Source: Roseateles asaccharophilus
Lineage (GTDB): Bacteria; Pseudomonadota; Gammaproteobacteria; Burkholderiales; Burkholderiaceae_C
Assembly: GCF_004362405.1 (NCBI RefSeq)
Contig: NZ_SNXE01000009.1
Location: 1 to 64,000, forward strand
Length of the DNA: 64,000 nt
Direction: 5' to 3'
Positions 49,289 to 58,409 of this stretch are shown here, piece by piece; within the stretch, counting starts at the first letter, position 1, and every line of letters starts with the position of its first letter. Under the pieces are notes generated by a model. That model was given only the letters and a program-made list of their open reading frames with translations. It was not told where the DNA came from and did not search any database. Both the position numbers and the translations under genes were made by a program.

Positions 49289-51691
49289 TCAGTCGGAGGC
49301 CAGGGGCGGCAGGGGCCGGGGCGCACGCCTGAGCCAGGCCTCGAACTGCGCGGCCGACATGGAGCTGCCGACCAGATCGCCCTGCAGGGCATCGCAGCCC
49401 CACTCGGCCAGCAGAGCGCGCTGCTGCTCCTTGCGCACACCCTCGGCGCTGACGCTCAGGCCCAGGTCCTTGGCCATGCGCACAATCGCCCGGGTGATGG
49501 CCATGGCCCCGCTGTCCTGCGGCAGCTTGGCCACAAAGCCCTGGTCGATCTTGAGCTTGTCCAGCGGCAGCTCGGTCAGATGGGCCAGGGCGGTGTAACC
49601 CGTGCCGAAGTCGTCCACGGAGATGCTCAGGCCCAAGGCGCGCAGCGCGGCCAGGGTCCTGGGCGTGTCTTCCAGATCGTCCACCAGCATGCGCTCGGTG
49701 AGCTCCAGCTCCAGCCAGGAGCCGGGCACGCCGGCCTCGGCCAGCACCTCGCGCACCGTGTCGGCAAAGCGATCCAGGCGGAACTGCATGCTAGAGAGAT
49801 TGACGGCAATGGGCACGGGCGCCAGTCCGCTCTCGTGCCAGAGCTTGCTCTGGCGCACCGCCTCGCGCATCACCCATTCGCCCAGGGGCACCATCAGGCG
49901 GTGACGCTCGGCCACCTCGATGAAGGCATCGGGGCTGAGCAGGCCGCGCTGCGGATGCTGCCAGCGAAGCAGGGCCTCGGCGCCCACCAAGTGGCCATCG
50001 CGCGCATGCACCTGAGGCTGGTAGTGCAGGCGAAACTGATCATGTGTCAGGGCCTCGGCCAGCTCGGCCTCCAGCACCAGATCGGCATAGGCCTGGCTGG
50101 CCATCTGGTGCTCGAAGAACTGGTAGCTGGCACGACCGCGGGACTTGGCCAGGTACATGGCGGTGTCCGCATGCTGGATCAGTTCCTCCGCGCTCTCACC
50201 GTCGCGCGGGAACATGGCCACGCCGATGGAGGGCGTGACCGAGAGATCGCGCCCATCGGCGCGCACCGGCACCTCCACCACCGAGAGCAGGGCCATCAGC
50301 ACCACCATCACATCGTCCTGCTGGTGCACATCGTTGAGCAGCACCACGAACTCATCGCCGCCGAAACGCGCCACCAGATCGCTGCTGCGCAGGCAGTTGC
50401 GGATGCGCTCCGCCACGGTGAAGAGCACCTTGTCGCCCTCCAGATGGCCCAGCGAATCGTTGACGCGCTTGAAGTTGTCCAGGTCGATGAAGAGCAGGGC
50501 CAGCTGATGTCCGCGCTGGCGGGCCCGTTCCATCTGTGGCCCCAGATGCTCCATGAAGGCGGCGCGGTTGAGCAGCTGGGTCAGGGAATCATGGTGGGCC
50601 AGGTGCTGGATGCGCTGCTGTGCGGCCACGCGGTCGCGGATGTCGCGCACGATGGCCATGCGCTGCTGCCCACCCTCGCTGGACAGGCTGCGCACGATCA
50701 ACTCCACATGGATGGCTTCGCCACTGCGGTGTATCAGCCGGGACTCATAGCGCAGCTCGGCCCCGGCCAGCATGAGCTGCCGCACCTTGCCGACTTCCTC
50801 CAGCGCGACGAAGTCCAGCGTCGATCGGCCTCGCAGCTCGTCGAGCTCATAGCCCAGCAGCGCGCACAGCGCGGGGTTGGCATCGCTGACCAGACCGTCC
50901 ACATGGAAGACGATGCCCTCGGCCGAGGCCTGCATGAACTTCTGCAGACGCAGCTCAGAATCGCGCACCGCGGCCTCGGCCTCGCGATGCCGGGTGATGT
51001 CCACCAGCTGCACAAAGGCGGCCTGCACCACGCCGGCGGCATCCAGATGCGGGATCACATGGGCCTCAACCCAGCGCTTGCGGCCATCCGGCCCTTGCAG
51101 CTGGCGCTCGTAGAAGCCGGGTTTGCCGCTGCGCTCGACCGCCTCCACCACGGGCCGCACCAGGTCGGCCGCCTGCTCACCGATGATCTCGCTGAAGCGG
51201 CGTCCGAGAATGCTCTGCGCCGTCAGGCCGAAAGCCTGGGCATAGGCTTCATTGGCATACAGACAGCGGTGCGTACCCGCCTGGTACAGGGCGATCAGGG
51301 CCGGCACATGATCGGCCAGCAGCCGAAACTGCGCCACCTGCTCCAGCGCCTGCAAGCCGGCCTGCTTGAGTGCCGTGATGTCGGTCCACTGGCTCAGGTG
51401 CCCGCCCAGCGCGCCCTCCCAGCGGCTATGACACAAATACCAGCGATCACCGCTGGCGGACGCCAGCTCCAGGCGGGTCTCGCCGTCAGCCGCCTGCGCC
51501 CAGTGGGCCAGGAGCGCCTGCCGCGCCTCGCGGCTCAGCCACGCCCAGTCCGGGGACTCGGTCTGCAGCGCCTCAAACGCCGCATTGCCCTGCAGGGCCC
51601 GCCCCGCCCGGTCCACCAGGGCCGCGGCGCCGGGCAGCGCGGCCCAGAGCTCGCTCGAAGCCGGGGCGGCGGGCGCGGCGGGCTCGGTCAT
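49289..51691 (-). CDS. PAS-GGDEF-EAL cyclic-di-GMP protein
   Basis: 800 residues. Three PAS-like sensor regions (about 15-105, 115-235 and 240-365) lead into a diguanylate cyclase domain with an intact ARFGGDEFVVLL. A phosphodiesterase EAL domain follows (GAEALLRW, LELTERMLVDD, ISVDDFGTGY, LKIDQGFVAKLP). Both catalytic motifs look competent, so the net activity is uncertain. No membrane helices, so it is a cytoplasmic sensor. Its start overlaps the uracil-DNA glycosylase stop by four bases, placing it last in the tsaB-rimI-udg operon. Confidence 0.94.
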   Translation of the reverse strand: MTEPAAPAAPASSELWAALPGAAALVDRAGRALQGNAAFEALQTESPDWAWLSREARQALLAHWAQAADGETRLELASASGDRWYLCHSRWEGALGGHLSQWTDITALKQAGLQALEQVAQFRLLADHVPALIALYQAGTHRCLYANEAYAQAFGLTAQSILGRRFSEIIGEQAADLVRPVVEAVERSGKPGFYERQLQGPDGRKRWVEAHVIPHLDAAGVVQAAFVQLVDITRHREAEAAVRDSELRLQKFMQASAEGIVFHVDGLVSDANPALCALLGYELDELRGRSTLDFVALEEVGKVRQLMLAGAELRYESRLIHRSGEAIHVELIVRSLSSEGGQQRMAIVRDIRDRVAAQQRIQHLAHHDSLTQLLNRAAFMEHLGPQMERARQRGHQLALLFIDLDNFKRVNDSLGHLEGDKVLFTVAERIRNCLRSSDLVARFGGDEFVVLLNDVHQQDDVMVVLMALLSVVEVPVRADGRDLSVTPSIGVAMFPRDGESAEELIQHADTAMYLAKSRGRASYQFFEHQMASQAYADLVLEAELAEALTHDQFRLHYQPQVHARDGHLVGAEALLRWQHPQRGLLSPDAFIEVAERHRLMVPLGEWVMREAVRQSKLWHESGLAPVPIAVNLSSMQFRLDRFADTVREVLAEAGVPGSWLELELTERMLVDDLEDTPRTLAALRALGLSISVDDFGTGYTALAHLTELPLDKLKIDQGFVAKLPQDSGAMAITRAIVRMAKDLGLSVSAEGVRKEQQRALLAEWGCDALQGDLVGSSMSAAQFEAWLRRAPRPLPPLASD

Positions 51692-52548
51692 GGCCCGCGT
51701 CGCTCCAAAGTGTCCAGCGCCAGGCAGAGATCCTCCCAGGCACGCGCCTTGTCCACCAGATTGCGCAGCAGATAGGCCGGGTGGTAGGTCACGACCAGGG
51801 GCACGCCCTGGTACTCATGCACCCGGCCGCGCAGGCGGCCGATGGGCTCGTTGCTGCGCAGCAGGGACTGCACGGCGAAGCGGCCCATGGCCAGGATGAT
51901 GCGCGGCTGCACCAGGGCGATCTGGCGCTGCAGAAAGGGCTCGCACTGGGCCAGTTCCTCGGGCTCGGGATTGCGGTTGCCCGGCGGGCGGCACTTCAGC
52001 GTGTTGGCAATGAAGACCTGGCGCTCCGGCGGGCCCTCGGCGCGGGAGAGGCCCAGGGATCGCAGCATGCTGTCCAGCAGCTTGCCGGCCTGGCCGACGA
52101 AGGGCTCACCCTGTTGGTCCTCCTGCTGGCCCGGGGCCTCGCCCACGATCATCCAGTGCGCGCGCTCATGGCCCACGCCGAAGACGGTGTTCTTGCGCCC
52201 CTCGCAGAGCTTGCAGGCCCGGCAATCGGCCACCGCCTCCTGCAGCTGCGGCCAGTCCATGGCGGCAATGCGATCCAGGCCCGGCCGCGGGGCGCGCTGC
52301 GGCAGGCCCTCGCCCGGCGCCAGCAGTTCGGCCACCGCGCGCGGTGCCGGGGCGGGCACCGCGACCGGCGAGCGTGGCGCAGGCGCGGGCGCCGCCACCG
52401 CGGCGGGCGCCGGCGCCGGGCGCTCCATCACGGCCGTCTCGGCCGCTACCGGAGCGGACGCAGGCACGGCCTCAGCCGGCTCGGGCGCGCGCCAGACCTT
52501 GAGGCCCATGGCCTCCAGCATGGCGCGCTGGCGTTCGTCCCAGCTCAT
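51688..52548 (-). CDS. Uracil-DNA glycosylase, family 4-type (Fe-S)
   Basis: 286 residues. The enzyme removes uracil from DNA. The first 100 residues form a Pro/Ala-rich linker. The catalytic domain has CRACKLCEGR (two of the cluster cysteines), GEAPGQQEDQQGEPFVGQAG (water-activating motif), NTLKCRPPGNRNP with a further Cys, and VTYHPAYLLRN. These match family 4 thermostable-type UDGs common in Burkholderiales. Four-base overlaps on both sides show tight coupling with rimI and the GGDEF/EAL gene. Confidence 0.93.
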   Translation of the reverse strand: MSWDERQRAMLEAMGLKVWRAPEPAEAVPASAPVAAETAVMERPAPAPAAVAAPAPAPRSPVAVPAPAPRAVAELLAPGEGLPQRAPRPGLDRIAAMDWPQLQEAVADCRACKLCEGRKNTVFGVGHERAHWMIVGEAPGQQEDQQGEPFVGQAGKLLDSMLRSLGLSRAEGPPERQVFIANTLKCRPPGNRNPEPEELAQCEPFLQRQIALVQPRIILAMGRFAVQSLLRSNEPIGRLRGRVHEYQGVPLVVTYHPAYLLRNLVDKARAWEDLCLALDTLERRGP

Positions 52549-53045
52549 GCGGCCCCCTCCCCGTGCGCGGCGGCATCCAGGCGCAGACTCATCAGCACCG
52601 CATCCTCGCGCTGACCCTGGGCGGCCGGGTAATAGGCGCGGCGCTGCCCTACCTCGGTGAAGCCATAGCGCAGATAGATGGCGCGGGCGCGCGCATTGCT
52701 CTGGCGCACCTCCAGCCAGATCTGCTCGCAGGCCAGGCGACGGGCCTGGGCCTGCAAAGCATCCAGCATGCGGCGGGCGTGACCCTGGCCCTGGAACTCG
52801 GGCGCCACGGTGATGTTGAGCAGATGCAGCTCACCCACACCCTCCATGGCCAGAAAGTAGCCCAGCAGCTGTCCGTCTTCGGCGCGCAGCACCTGGGCGG
52901 CATAGCCCGCGGCCAGGGAGTCGATGAAATTGCCGCGGGTCCAGGGAAACTCATAGACGCGCTGCTCAATGCCCAGCACCGCCTCCACATCGGCGGTCTG
53001 CATGGGCTGCAGCAGCAGCTCGGCCTGCACGGAACTCAGGCTCAT
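52545..53045 (-). CDS. rimI: Ribosomal protein S18-alanine N-acetyltransferase
   Basis: 166 residues, GNAT fold. RimI acetylates the N-terminal Ala of ribosomal protein S18. Family blocks are VLGIEQRVYEFPWTRGNFIDSL, LHLLNITVAPEFQGQGHARRML (acetyl-CoA loop QGQGHA), and LEVRQSNARARAIYLRYGFTEVGQRRAYYP. Adjacent tsaB is the usual partner. Four-base overlaps on both sides. Confidence 0.95.
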   Translation of the reverse strand: MSLSSVQAELLLQPMQTADVEAVLGIEQRVYEFPWTRGNFIDSLAAGYAAQVLRAEDGQLLGYFLAMEGVGELHLLNITVAPEFQGQGHARRMLDALQAQARRLACEQIWLEVRQSNARARAIYLRYGFTEVGQRRAYYPAAQGQREDAVLMSLRLDAAAHGEGAA

Positions 53046-53749
53046 GGGCTCGTCCGCGCGGCTTGGCGCTCTTCGGTGGTCTGAGCCACCTTGTCGCGCA
53101 CATAAAGCGGCATGGCCTGCTCGGGGGCTTCACCCAGGCCCTGGGCCCAGGCGGAGGCGGCCAGCGTCGCCAGGGCGGCGGCGCGCGAGCGGGTGCGGGG
53201 CCAGACCGGCAGGTCCGGGTCGGGGCTCAGCCCCTCGAACACGGCCAGGGCGCTGCCGCACAGGGCGGACGGCGGGCTCTGGGCCCACAGCGCATGCAGG
53301 CTGGCCGGGCTGTAGAGGGCCGGCGCACTCAGAACCCGCCAGCCCTGGCCCTCATGCCGATAGGCCGCTGCGTAGATCTCGCCCATGCGGGCGTCCATCA
53401 CCACCCAGCACTCCTTCAGCTGCTCCCCCGACTGCTGGCGCGCATCCTCGGCCACCAGCATCAGGCTGTCCAAGGCCAGCACGGGCTTGCCCAGACCGAA
53501 GGCCAGGCCCTGGGCCACGGCGCAGGCGGTGCGCAGCCCGGTAAAGGCGCCGGGGCCACGGCCAAAGCCGATGGCATCGACCTGATCCAGGGACAGTCCG
53601 GCCTGGTCCAGCAGCTCCCGGAGCACCGGCAGCAGGGTTTCGGAGGCCTTGGGGCCGCCTTCGGTTTCATGCAGCCAAAGGCCCGCGGGCGCACTCAGGG
53701 CCAGCGCCATGCTCTCGGTCGAACTGTCCAGGGCCAGCAACACACTCAT
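53042..53749 (-). CDS. tsaB: tRNA t6A biosynthesis protein TsaB
   Basis: 235 residues from the ATG at 53749 (MSVLLALDSSTES). TsaB is the scaffold partner of TsaD/TsaE in threonylcarbamoyl transfer to tRNA A37. Signatures are LLALDSSTESMALAL, IGFGRGPGAFTGLRTACAVAQGLAFG and WVVMDARMGEIYAA. The start codon is 24 bases from the divergent dacB start, so its promoter must overlap dacB. The other t6A gene, tsaC, is 2.5 kb away. Confidence 0.95.
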   Translation of the reverse strand: MSVLLALDSSTESMALALSAPAGLWLHETEGGPKASETLLPVLRELLDQAGLSLDQVDAIGFGRGPGAFTGLRTACAVAQGLAFGLGKPVLALDSLMLVAEDARQQSGEQLKECWVVMDARMGEIYAAAYRHEGQGWRVLSAPALYSPASLHALWAQSPPSALCGSALAVFEGLSPDPDLPVWPRTRSRAAALATLAASAWAQGLGEAPEQAMPLYVRDKVAQTTEERQAARTSP

Positions 53750-53773
53750 CCCCGGAAGTGTAGCCTTGCGATC

Positions 53774-55243
53774 ATGAAGACCATGCGTGACTCCACCCCC
53801 TCGCCCCGGCGTCCGGGCGCCTGCTGGCTCGCCCTCCTGCTGGCCCTGGCCGGCGCGAGAGTCGGCGCGCAGGCGCCCCAGCCCGCGGCACCCTTGCCGC
53901 CTGCGGTGCAGCAGGCCCTGCGCCAGGCCCAGATCCCGGAACAGGCCCTGGGCGTCTGGCTGCAAGCCGTGGAGGGCGGCCCACCCCGTCTGGCCTGGCA
54001 GGCCGACAAGGCCTTCAACCCGGCCTCCCTGCTCAAGCTGGTCACGGGCCTGGCGGCGCTGGAGCAGCTGGGCCCGGCATGGACCTGGCAGACCCCGGTC
54101 TGGATGCAGGGCCGCTTCCAGCCCGAGAGCGGGCGGCTCGCGGGCGATCTGGTGATCAAGGGCGTGGGCGACCCCAAGCTGGTGCGGGAGCGGCTGTGGC
54201 TGCTGCTGCAGCGCCTGCGCGGCCTGGGCCTGCGCGAGATCGAGGGCGATATCGTGCTGGACGGCAGCGCCTTCGCGCCCTGGCCCAGCAGCCCGGCGGA
54301 TTTCGATGGCGAACCCTGGCGCCCCGGCAATGCCACGCCCGAGGCCCTGCTGCTCAACCACAAGGCCCTGCTCTTCGGCTTCCGGCCCGACCCTGCGCGC
54401 GGCATCGCCCACATCAGCGTCGACCCGCCCCTGCCCGGCCTGCCCCAGAGCGTGCCCCTGGCCAGCGGCCCCTGCAATGACTGGCGCGGCGGCCTGCGCC
54501 TGCTCTGGCAGGAGGGTCAGCCCCTGCGCTTTGCCGGCAGCTACCCCACGAGCTGCGGGGAGCTGAACTGGCCCCTGGCCGACCCGGAACCCGCCAGCTA
54601 CAACGCCCGCCTGCTGCGCGCGCAGTGGCAGGAACTGGGGGGCAGCCTGCGCGGTCAGGTGCGGGCCGGCACGGCGCCGGCGGACAGCCCGCCGCTCTTC
54701 AGCTTTGCCTCCCCGCCCCTGGCCGAGGTGCTGCGCGACCTGCTCAAGCACAGCGCCAATCTGGGCAGCGAGATGCTCTTGCTGAGCCTGGCGCGCGAGC
54801 GGCCCGCCACACTGGAGGGCGCACGCGAACAACTGCGGCGCTGGCTGGTGCAGCGCCTGGGTGAGGATGAGGAGGTCTGGCTGGAAAACGGCTCGGGCCT
54901 CTCACGCCAGAGCCGGCTCAAGCCGCGCCAGCTAGGCCTGCTGCTGCGCCAGGCCTGGACCAGCCCGCAGATGCCGGAGTTCGTGGCGGCCCTGCCCATT
55001 GCGGGCCAGGACGGCACGCTCACGCGCGGCGGCGCCCTGCGCTACGGGCCGGCCTATGGCCGTGCGCATCTGAAGACCGGCTCGCTGCGCGATGTGACGG
55101 CGCTGGCCGGCTATGTGCACGCCGACTCGGGCCGGCGCTATGTGATGGTGGCCGTGCTGCAGCATCCACGCGCGGCCGCGGGGCGGCCGTCGCTGGATGC
55201 CTTGCTGCAATGGGCGGTGCAGGACCGCGAGGCCAGCCAATAA
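53774..55243 (+). CDS. dacB: D-alanyl-D-alanine carboxypeptidase/endopeptidase (PBP4)
   Basis: 489 residues from the ATG at 53774. A signal peptide (RRPGACWLALLLALAGARVGAQA) leads into a class C penicillin-binding protein. Catalytic motifs are SLLK (Ser85, Lys88), SAN (Ser327 to Asn329) and KTG (Lys434 onward). PBP4 cuts D-Ala-D-Ala stem peptides and cross-links in the periplasm. Divergent from tsaB with only 24 bases between start codons. An in-frame extension upstream is antisense to tsaB and was rejected. Confidence 0.94.
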   Translation: MKTMRDSTPSPRRPGACWLALLLALAGARVGAQAPQPAAPLPPAVQQALRQAQIPEQALGVWLQAVEGGPPRLAWQADKAFNPASLLKLVTGLAALEQLGPAWTWQTPVWMQGRFQPESGRLAGDLVIKGVGDPKLVRERLWLLLQRLRGLGLREIEGDIVLDGSAFAPWPSSPADFDGEPWRPGNATPEALLLNHKALLFGFRPDPARGIAHISVDPPLPGLPQSVPLASGPCNDWRGGLRLLWQEGQPLRFAGSYPTSCGELNWPLADPEPASYNARLLRAQWQELGGSLRGQVRAGTAPADSPPLFSFASPPLAEVLRDLLKHSANLGSEMLLLSLARERPATLEGAREQLRRWLVQRLGEDEEVWLENGSGLSRQSRLKPRQLGLLLRQAWTSPQMPEFVAALPIAGQDGTLTRGGALRYGPAYGRAHLKTGSLRDVTALAGYVHADSGRRYVMVAVLQHPRAAAGRPSLDALLQWAVQDREASQ

Positions 55244-55265
55244 GGGACGTGCCGCCTCTGCGCGA

Positions 55266-56198
55266 TCAGAAGGGGTTGTTGAGCGCGCGCGTCTGGGCCA
55301 GCAGGCCCAGGCGGGTCTGAGCCAGCGGCCCCAGCTGCAGGCTCGTGGCCCACATATAGCTGTCGGCCGAGGCGCCGGTCACCAGGGTCTTGGGCGTGCA
55401 CTGCAGGGGCAGGCTGCTTTCCAGGCAGGCCGCATCAATCACATTGGTGGCGCCAAAGGCGCTGGGGAAGCGCACGATGGCCTGGCTCATTTCATCACCC
55501 AGCACCAGACCGATGGTGCGACCATCGTTGAGGATGTTCAGACGCATCTGGGTGTTGAACTCGGCCGTGAGGTCGGTGAGCAGCTTGGCGCGGTCGGTAT
55601 CGGTCTTGCTCTGACGCTCCTTGAGCGCGAAAGGCGTGAGGCCCAGATCGGGCAGCGTGGCCAGGATCACGCGCCCATCGGCATTGGCGATGCGGTTGAC
55701 CTGCTCGGCCAGGGCGCGGCCACGCTGACCGGCCTGCGCCAGCAGGGCGTCACGGCTCTGGGCCGGGAACTGGGCATAGAGCTCCAGCACATCATTGGCG
55801 CCGGCCATGATGGACACCAGTGCCTTGCTGTCGAAACCGCCGGCTGCAAAGGCCGCGTCCACCTGGGCCTTGACGCCCGCCACCTTGGCACCTGCCGTGG
55901 CGTAGATCTTGCCCGTGGGCGAAGCCACCTTGTTGGGATTGCACTCGGGGAACACCAGGCCGAAGGCGCTGGCCAGGGACTGCGTCCACAAGGGGTAGAC
56001 CGCGCAATCCAGCGCATCGGTGCTGGTGAGCGCATTGACCATGTACTTGCGGCCCTCGGACGTGATCACGCTGGCCTCGTCGCCGAAGGCCATGATGCGT
56101 GTGGGCTTGAAGGGCTCGATCTGGCCGCCACCGCCGCCGCAGGCGGTCAACACGGCCGCAGCCGCCAGCGCCAGTGCGCCTTGCTTCAGAAACTTCAT
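55266..56198 (-). CDS. SGNH/GDSL-like lipoprotein, probably catalytically dead
   Basis: 310 residues from the ATG at 56198 (GGAGAG upstream). Lipoprotein signal peptide with lipobox LTAC (Cys20), then a Gly linker. The fold is SGNH-hydrolase-like: block I at IMAFGDEASVI, block III at AGANDVLEL. But the catalytic Ser of GDS is Glu41, and the C-terminal D-x-x-H region reads TSLQLGP with Gln where His is expected. Conserved Asn and Asp of block III remain. It may be a binding protein derived from an esterase. Twenty-seven bases after tsaC, so probably in the same leftward operon. Confidence 0.82.
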   Translation of the reverse strand: MKFLKQGALALAAAAVLTACGGGGGQIEPFKPTRIMAFGDEASVITSEGRKYMVNALTSTDALDCAVYPLWTQSLASAFGLVFPECNPNKVASPTGKIYATAGAKVAGVKAQVDAAFAAGGFDSKALVSIMAGANDVLELYAQFPAQSRDALLAQAGQRGRALAEQVNRIANADGRVILATLPDLGLTPFALKERQSKTDTDRAKLLTDLTAEFNTQMRLNILNDGRTIGLVLGDEMSQAIVRFPSAFGATNVIDAACLESSLPLQCTPKTLVTGASADSYMWATSLQLGPLAQTRLGLLAQTRALNNPF

Positions 56199-56225
56199 CA
56201 ACTCTCCAGACATTGAAGACTGCAT

Positions 56226-57233
56226 TCAGACGGGGTCCGACTCGCCCCCGGCGGCAAAGGCCGCGGCCGCGCGCGACAAGCGATCCTGCACACCGTCCCA
56301 GGCGCTGTCCGTGGGCGGCATCTCGATCCAGATTTCACGAGCACCGCCTGCATCCAGCTCGCGCAGCACCGCGAACAACTCGAAAGCCGCCGCCACCGCA
56401 TCATCGGGCATGACTCGCCACTGCGTGATGCCGGCGGCCGGCGACAGCGTTCGGGAATATACCGCCAGCCCGTCGGGCCACTGCGCGGCCTGCGAAAGTC
56501 TCGATTTGAGCAACTCGGAGGGCAGCAAAGCGACCCGGGCCTGGGGCGCGTAATGCGCCGCCAGCGTGCCGGAGGCGCGCGGCGTGCCCCCGTCGCGGGC
56601 GCGCAGGGGCTCGCCGGCCGCGGCCTCGATCTGGGCCGGGGTCAGGATGCCGGGGCGCAGCAGCACCGGATGGCCACGGCTGCAGTCCACGATGCTGGAC
56701 TCGATGCCGACGGCGCAGGCACCGCCATCCAGAATGAGCAGCTCGGGCCCGAACTCGCTGCGCACATGTTCGGCCCGCGTGGGGCTGACCTTGCCGAAGC
56801 GGTTGGCACTGGGTGCGGCCACCCCCAGCACGCCCAGGCTGCGCGCCTCGCTCAGCAGGGCGCGGGCCACCGGGTGGGCGGGGCAGCGCAGGCCCACACT
56901 GTCCTGGCCACCAGCGGCGGCCGCGGCCATGCCCGGCGCGCGCGGCACGATCACCGTCAGAGGCCCAGGCCAAAAGGCCTGCATCAGGCGCAGGGCGACC
57001 GGCGGCAGCTCGCGGCAAAAGGCCTGCGCGTCGGCCATGTCCAGCACGTGGACGATCAGGGGATGGTCGCTGGGCCGGCCCTTGGCCGCAAAGATCTTGG
57101 CCACGGCCGCGTCCTCGTCGGCGCGAGCCCCAAGGCCGTAGACGGTTTCGGTGGGCAGGGCCACCAGCTCGCCCGCGGCCAGGGCCTGGGCGGCCTGACG
57201 CAGGGCGTGGGGGTCGTGGCCGTCAAGCAGCAT
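56226..57233 (-). CDS. tsaC: L-threonylcarbamoyladenylate synthase (TsaC/Sua5)
   Basis: 335 residues, the longer Sua5 form with a C-terminal domain. It makes threonylcarbamoyl-AMP from threonine, bicarbonate and ATP for t6A. Signatures are ALPTETVYGLGARADEDAAVAKIFAAKGRP and ANRFGKVSPTRAEHV; the C-terminal Sua5 domain begins near HYAPQARVALLPS. It starts three bases after purK, so it is in one operon with purE-purK. Confidence 0.94.
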   Translation of the reverse strand: MLLDGHDPHALRQAAQALAAGELVALPTETVYGLGARADEDAAVAKIFAAKGRPSDHPLIVHVLDMADAQAFCRELPPVALRLMQAFWPGPLTVIVPRAPGMAAAAAGGQDSVGLRCPAHPVARALLSEARSLGVLGVAAPSANRFGKVSPTRAEHVRSEFGPELLILDGGACAVGIESSIVDCSRGHPVLLRPGILTPAQIEAAAGEPLRARDGGTPRASGTLAAHYAPQARVALLPSELLKSRLSQAAQWPDGLAVYSRTLSPAAGITQWRVMPDDAVAAAFELFAVLRELDAGGAREIWIEMPPTDSAWDGVQDRLSRAAAAFAAGGESDPV

Positions 57234-57236
57234 GGT

Positions 57237-58409
57237 TCACCAGGTTTCGGGCAGGCCCAGCAGGGCCGCCGCACGGCGGGCGGTGGCACGGGCCGCCTCG
57301 GGCGTGGCCGCGCTCACATTCAGATGGCCCATCTTGCGGCCACGTCGCGCGTTGGCCTTGCCGTAGAGGTGCAGATGAGTGCCCGGCAGGGCCAGCACAC
57401 CGGCCCAGTCGGGCTCGCGGGCCGCGCTGGCGGGATCCTGCGGGTCGAACCAGAGATCGCCCAGCAGGTTCAGCATCACGGTCGGCGAGTGCAGGCGGGG
57501 CGTGATCAGGGGCAGGCCGGCCAGGGCACGCACCTGCAGCTCGAACTGCGAGGCGTCGCAGGCATTGAGCGTGTAGTGGCCCGAGTTGTGCGGGCGGGGC
57601 GCCATCTCGTTGACCACCAGACGACCATCCTGCAGCAGGAAGAACTCGATGCAGAGCACGCCCACATAGCCCATCTCGGTGGCGATGCGCGCGGCCGACT
57701 CGGCGGCACGGGCCTGCAGGGCCGCATCCACGGCCGGGGCCGGCACCTCGGTCACGGCCAGGATGCCGTCGCGGTGCAGGTTTTGCTGCACCGGGAACTG
57801 CACCACCGTGCCATCGCGGCCACGGGCCACGATCACCGACAGCTCCAGCTGCAGAGGCAGCAGTTGCTCCAGCACGCAAGCGACCTGCTTGAGCTCGCTC
57901 CAGGCGGCCTGCAGCTCGGCACGGCTGCGCACCCGCACCTGCCCCTTGCCGTCATAACCCATACGGGCGGTCTTCAGGATGCCGGGCAGCAGGCTGTCGG
58001 GCACGGCCTGCAGATCGGCCTCGGTGGCGATGACCGCATAGGGCGCGCCGTCCACACCGGCGGCGCGGAAATGCGCCTTCTCGGCCGCGCGGTCCTGGCA
58101 GATGGCCACGCAGCTCGCGGCGGGCGCCACCGGTCGCTGGGCGGCCAGCAGTTCCAGGGCATGCGCGGGCACGTTCTCGAACTCGGTGGTGATGGCGTCA
58201 CAGGCCGCGGCCAGGGCGGCCAGGGCGGCCTCGTCCAGGTAGTCGGCGCGGATGTGTTCATGGGCCACGGCGCCGGCCGGGCTGTCCGCATCGGGGTCCA
58301 GCACCACGGTGCGATAGCCCAGGCTCTGCGCCGCATGCAGGAACATGCGACCCAGCTGGCCCCCACCGAGCACGCCCAGGGTGGCGCCGGGCAGCAGAAC
58401 GTCGCTCAT
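57237..58409 (-). CDS. purK: N5-carboxyaminoimidazole ribonucleotide synthase
   Basis: 390 residues, ATP-grasp enzyme of purine biosynthesis that carboxylates AIR on N5. Signatures are LGVLGGGQLGRMFLHAAQSLGY at the N-terminus, ILKTARMGYDGKGQVRV and a C-terminal VNEMAPRPHNSGHYTLNACDASQFELQVRALAGLPL. Its ATG overlaps the purE stop (TGATG). Confidence 0.97.
   Translation of the reverse strand: MSDVLLPGATLGVLGGGQLGRMFLHAAQSLGYRTVVLDPDADSPAGAVAHEHIRADYLDEAALAALAAACDAITTEFENVPAHALELLAAQRPVAPAASCVAICQDRAAEKAHFRAAGVDGAPYAVIATEADLQAVPDSLLPGILKTARMGYDGKGQVRVRSRAELQAAWSELKQVACVLEQLLPLQLELSVIVARGRDGTVVQFPVQQNLHRDGILAVTEVPAPAVDAALQARAAESAARIATEMGYVGVLCIEFFLLQDGRLVVNEMAPRPHNSGHYTLNACDASQFELQVRALAGLPLITPRLHSPTVMLNLLGDLWFDPQDPASAAREPDWAGVLALPGTHLHLYGKANARRGRKMGHLNVSAATPEAARATARRAAALLGLPETW

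Noticed and set aside
49580-51775. A 731-codon plus-strand frame opposite the GGDEF/EAL gene
   Set aside because: Antisense shadow; the opposite strand encodes clear PAS, GGDEF and EAL motifs.
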